A stretch of 64,000 bases of DNA, from the NCBI RefSeq assembly GCF_000524195.1, contig NW_020170381.1, positions 147,366 through 211,365 of the forward strand, in the 5' to 3' direction. The stretch comes from Echinococcus granulosus (lineage: Eukaryota > Platyhelminthes > Cestoda > Cyclophyllidea > Taeniidae). Positions 61,601-64,000 of the stretch are shown one piece after another. Numbering within the stretch: position 1 is the stretch's first letter; each line of letters opens with the position of its first letter. The notes beneath the pieces are model-generated. The model did not search any database. It was not told the origin of the DNA and saw only the letters and a list, made by a program, of their open reading frames with translations. Position numbers and translations under genes: made by a program.

Positions 61601-64000
61601 TCACCTGGAAGAGCTTGTGCATTTTTTTCCTGGTCGGTTATATTTGAACAACTAAATGGTCTTAACTTAGTCGAAAGAAGCATTTATAGTTCGTCCATCC
61701 ACCTCCTAAGTCGCAGTTTCGACTTAGGGGTCGCTAGTTTTGTAGTATATTTTGCCCGTACTTAGGACTCGTCATACTATCTCGAACTCCTTTTGGGCCC
61801 TACAAAGCGACTACTTTACGCTTAACCTAAAAATAAAAAAACGTCTTAAACGAACCTGTTGGAATGTTTTACAAATGACTCAACTATGGGTTGCGATGAA
61901 ACATGCAATCAAATAATAGTAACGCAACAGTCTGCATTACAATGAATAGTTTGTGAAATAAGACGAGATGCCAGATAAATACACTAGCAAAGTTGAAATT
62001 TAACAGTCCTATTAAATTGCAGCGGCCTTGTGAATAGTGGCAATCTTTTAATTTACAAAATTTTCTTGAAAGACACCCCTGACGATTGTACACAATTAGA
62101 GAATCAACCGGATTCGTTTAAAGGTATCTTGCACATTTTGCAACATTAGTCTGCGCTCTTAAAACAGACTCTGAGGCCAAATGCTGGATACTGGCAGTTT
62201 ACCAATCACTTTCTATGAGATTCATCACGACTTGACTCTACACTTCTAGACACTTTTAACGATTGTTCACCGGTTTGGTTAACTGCCGCTACAGCAATTT
62301 ATGATACAATTTTCTAAATACCGAGTTAATTTTAGGTTAGGATAATTCACAACTTCTGATAAATCCGTTTGAAACATTATGAATAAATTTACTTGCTTCT
62401 CAGAGAAGCTCCAGAGCTTTTCCATTCACAATAGTAAAGTTTTAAATGAAATTCAAAGTGCTGTGAAACAGAAAAGTTCGGTTCAACAATGAGCTCTAAC
62501 TTTCAACACATTGAGTATTCAATATGCACGTATGTATGAATGCATATATCAAGTCACTACGATTAATGGTAATGAAAAATCCAGCATCCAAGGCTATGAT
62601 AACTACAGAAAAATGTGGAAACTTGCATCAACTCAGCAGAAATTAACGCATAAAACTCCATAGTAGGTCCCAACCCGGTGCCCTCCTCATTCTCGAAGCC
62701 AACTTCCAGCTCCTGCTTTCTCGTAGCGTGTGCAATGAGAAGCCGCACTGCGGCAGGCCAAAAACTACATTGACCATCCTCCTCCATGTCTGACGGTCGA
62801 GGGACGCTCGCCACCTCGCGCTGCAGGCGACCCAACAAGTTGAGACCGTTGGCCTGAGTGTAGGAAGGCGGGGAGCTTGATGTGCTAGTCACAGTACTGG
62901 TGTCAAATCCCAGCGGAGGCGTCTGTGGATGGGGCAAACGGTTGAGTGACTCTAAAGTACAAAGCAATAAAATACGGTATTAGAATTTAACTAATCCTCC
63001 TTTTCCAGTTATCAAGTAGAATTGCAATGTCCTACTCCCATAAAAAACATTGAACTCAACAATAACTACCTCGAAATTCTATAATAGCGCCTAAGAGAGC
63101 CGATGCCTTCCAATATTTTTCGGTAAAATTCCACATAAAATTATGATTTTTAACTATGGAGTTTTTAAAACAGTTTAAAGACTTACAAATTATTCTATAA
63201 CATAGAAGACAGCTAAAACAGAGAATTTAGCCTTGCATTAGACACAACTTTTGTTGCAAAACAAAAGCTTTTATCCAAAAAAACCAACCGAGTTGAATCA
63301 TTAAAGACATTGGAAGTGGAACCAGAAACAGTGCATCATGACGCATCCTCTACCAGGTTCATGAATACCTTCAAAACGGTCAGAAAACCTCACATTCCAA
63401 ATAAAATATGCTACTATTGTTACCACGGACTACTTCTGTTTTTCTGACCTATATGCAGACATGCTTTTTTGCACAAGTTAATATTTGAATAATGTGATTC
63501 TGTGCTAGAAGAAGTTTAAGCTAACCAGCGTATTATTAGTTCTATGAAATCTCGCGATGAACGAATCATGTGTATGCGCTGTACCTAGTTCGCGAGTAAT
63601 TAATAACATATGATCTGATCGGCCATCCATTTGAGCACATTACTCAAGGAAAATATATGTTTAACAAAACAAGAGGTAATTCATTTTCATTCCACAAAAC
63701 GAATGTTATAACAGACGCAAAAAATCTGAATTTTATTTGCATAAGGTTACGCATAAAATTTTTAATTTAGATAAATGCCCCGAATGGAGGCTTTTTACTA
63801 TGATTGAATAAACAAGTTTGTCGTAGAAACCGAGTTTTGGTGTTCGCCCAACTTGGTTAAATACTTATAAATTAAAAATTACCTATATTATCTGCTACTG
63901 GGGTACTGCCATCCTCAATCCAATCGTCTGTACAAGTGAGATCCTTGTCAGATTCTTTCGTAAAGTTGAGAAGTATTGATGGTCCCCACAGATAACTGAA
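58504..64000 (-). CDS. HECTD1: HECTD1 E3 ubiquitin ligase, C-terminal part
   Basis: The gene enters from the right edge; only the C-terminal 548 codons are inside. Exons in gene order: 64000(partial)-63883, 62951-62623, 61651-61605, 61428-61182, 60335-60060, 59364-59175, 59005-58719, 58653-58504, all in phase. The product transfers ubiquitin through a HECT thioester. HECTD1-like features: LEVGFENEEGTGLGPTMEFY opening the N-lobe, GLFPAAWP, FRVLGIALAKCLQ joined to DQRRMDLHFSTSF, LEDFMEIYP, ALRDGFNLVFPLETL, GYTRQSP, FVTGSPNLPPGGF and NLHPKIK. Of the ligases considered, HECTD1 fits better than TRIP12 because of the LGI-LAKC block, the NLHP motif and the exact spacing to the catalytic Cys. The N-terminal ankyrin, MIB and SUN-like regions would lie outside. 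The 47-nt exon is tentative. Confidence 0.9.

Noticed and set aside
1..64000. tRNA, rRNA, CRISPR or prokaryotic-type systems
   Set aside because: No cloverleaf, repeat-spacer array, Shine-Dalgarno-led gene cluster or phage/plasmid gene was seen; all coding content is intron-bearing animal-type genes, apart from the intronless RPP30.

Overview
This is a eukaryotic, AT-rich window with intron-dense genes on both strands. Introns fall into a tiny class (about 23-42 nt), a 60-90 nt class and a kilobase class. That architecture, plus strongly diverged but recognisable animal proteins, suggests a parasitic flatworm, most likely a tapeworm; this is inference, with no species marker seen. I built the gene models by joining exons at GT/AG sites so that reading phase closes across each junction. 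Family calls rest on remembered homologues, not on a database search.

Layout. (1) 1040-2092, minus: intronless RNase P/MRP subunit p30 (RPP30). (2) 4046-17126, plus: an LRP5/6 (Arrow) Wnt co-receptor in about 26 exons, with signal peptide, four YWTD propeller/EGF units, three LDLa repeats, one membrane span and a long low-complexity tail with PPPSP boxes. (3) 20351 to about 27524, minus: a LARGE-type bifunctional xylosyl/glucuronyltransferase, whose N-terminus runs into a 100-N assembly gap. (4) 28127 to about 32359, minus: an unrecognised multi-exon gene. (5) 32721-54983, plus: a complete 27-exon CAPS/CADPS (unc-31) gene with C2, PH and MUN regions. (6) 56913-58026, plus: a three-exon CDV3-like gene. 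(7) 58504 to beyond 64000, minus: the C-terminal part of HECTD1, with the complete HECT catalytic lobe.

Functional picture. The neighbours are unrelated housekeeping and signalling genes: tRNA processing, Wnt reception, matriglycan-type glycosylation, dense-core vesicle priming and ubiquitin ligation. I see no operon, mobile-element gene, CRISPR array or rRNA/tRNA gene. The more unusual material lies in gene structure: candidate introns of 23 and 30 nt, phase-neutral stop-free introns, 17- and 27-nt microexons, large disordered insertions in conserved receptors, and one gene I cannot name.
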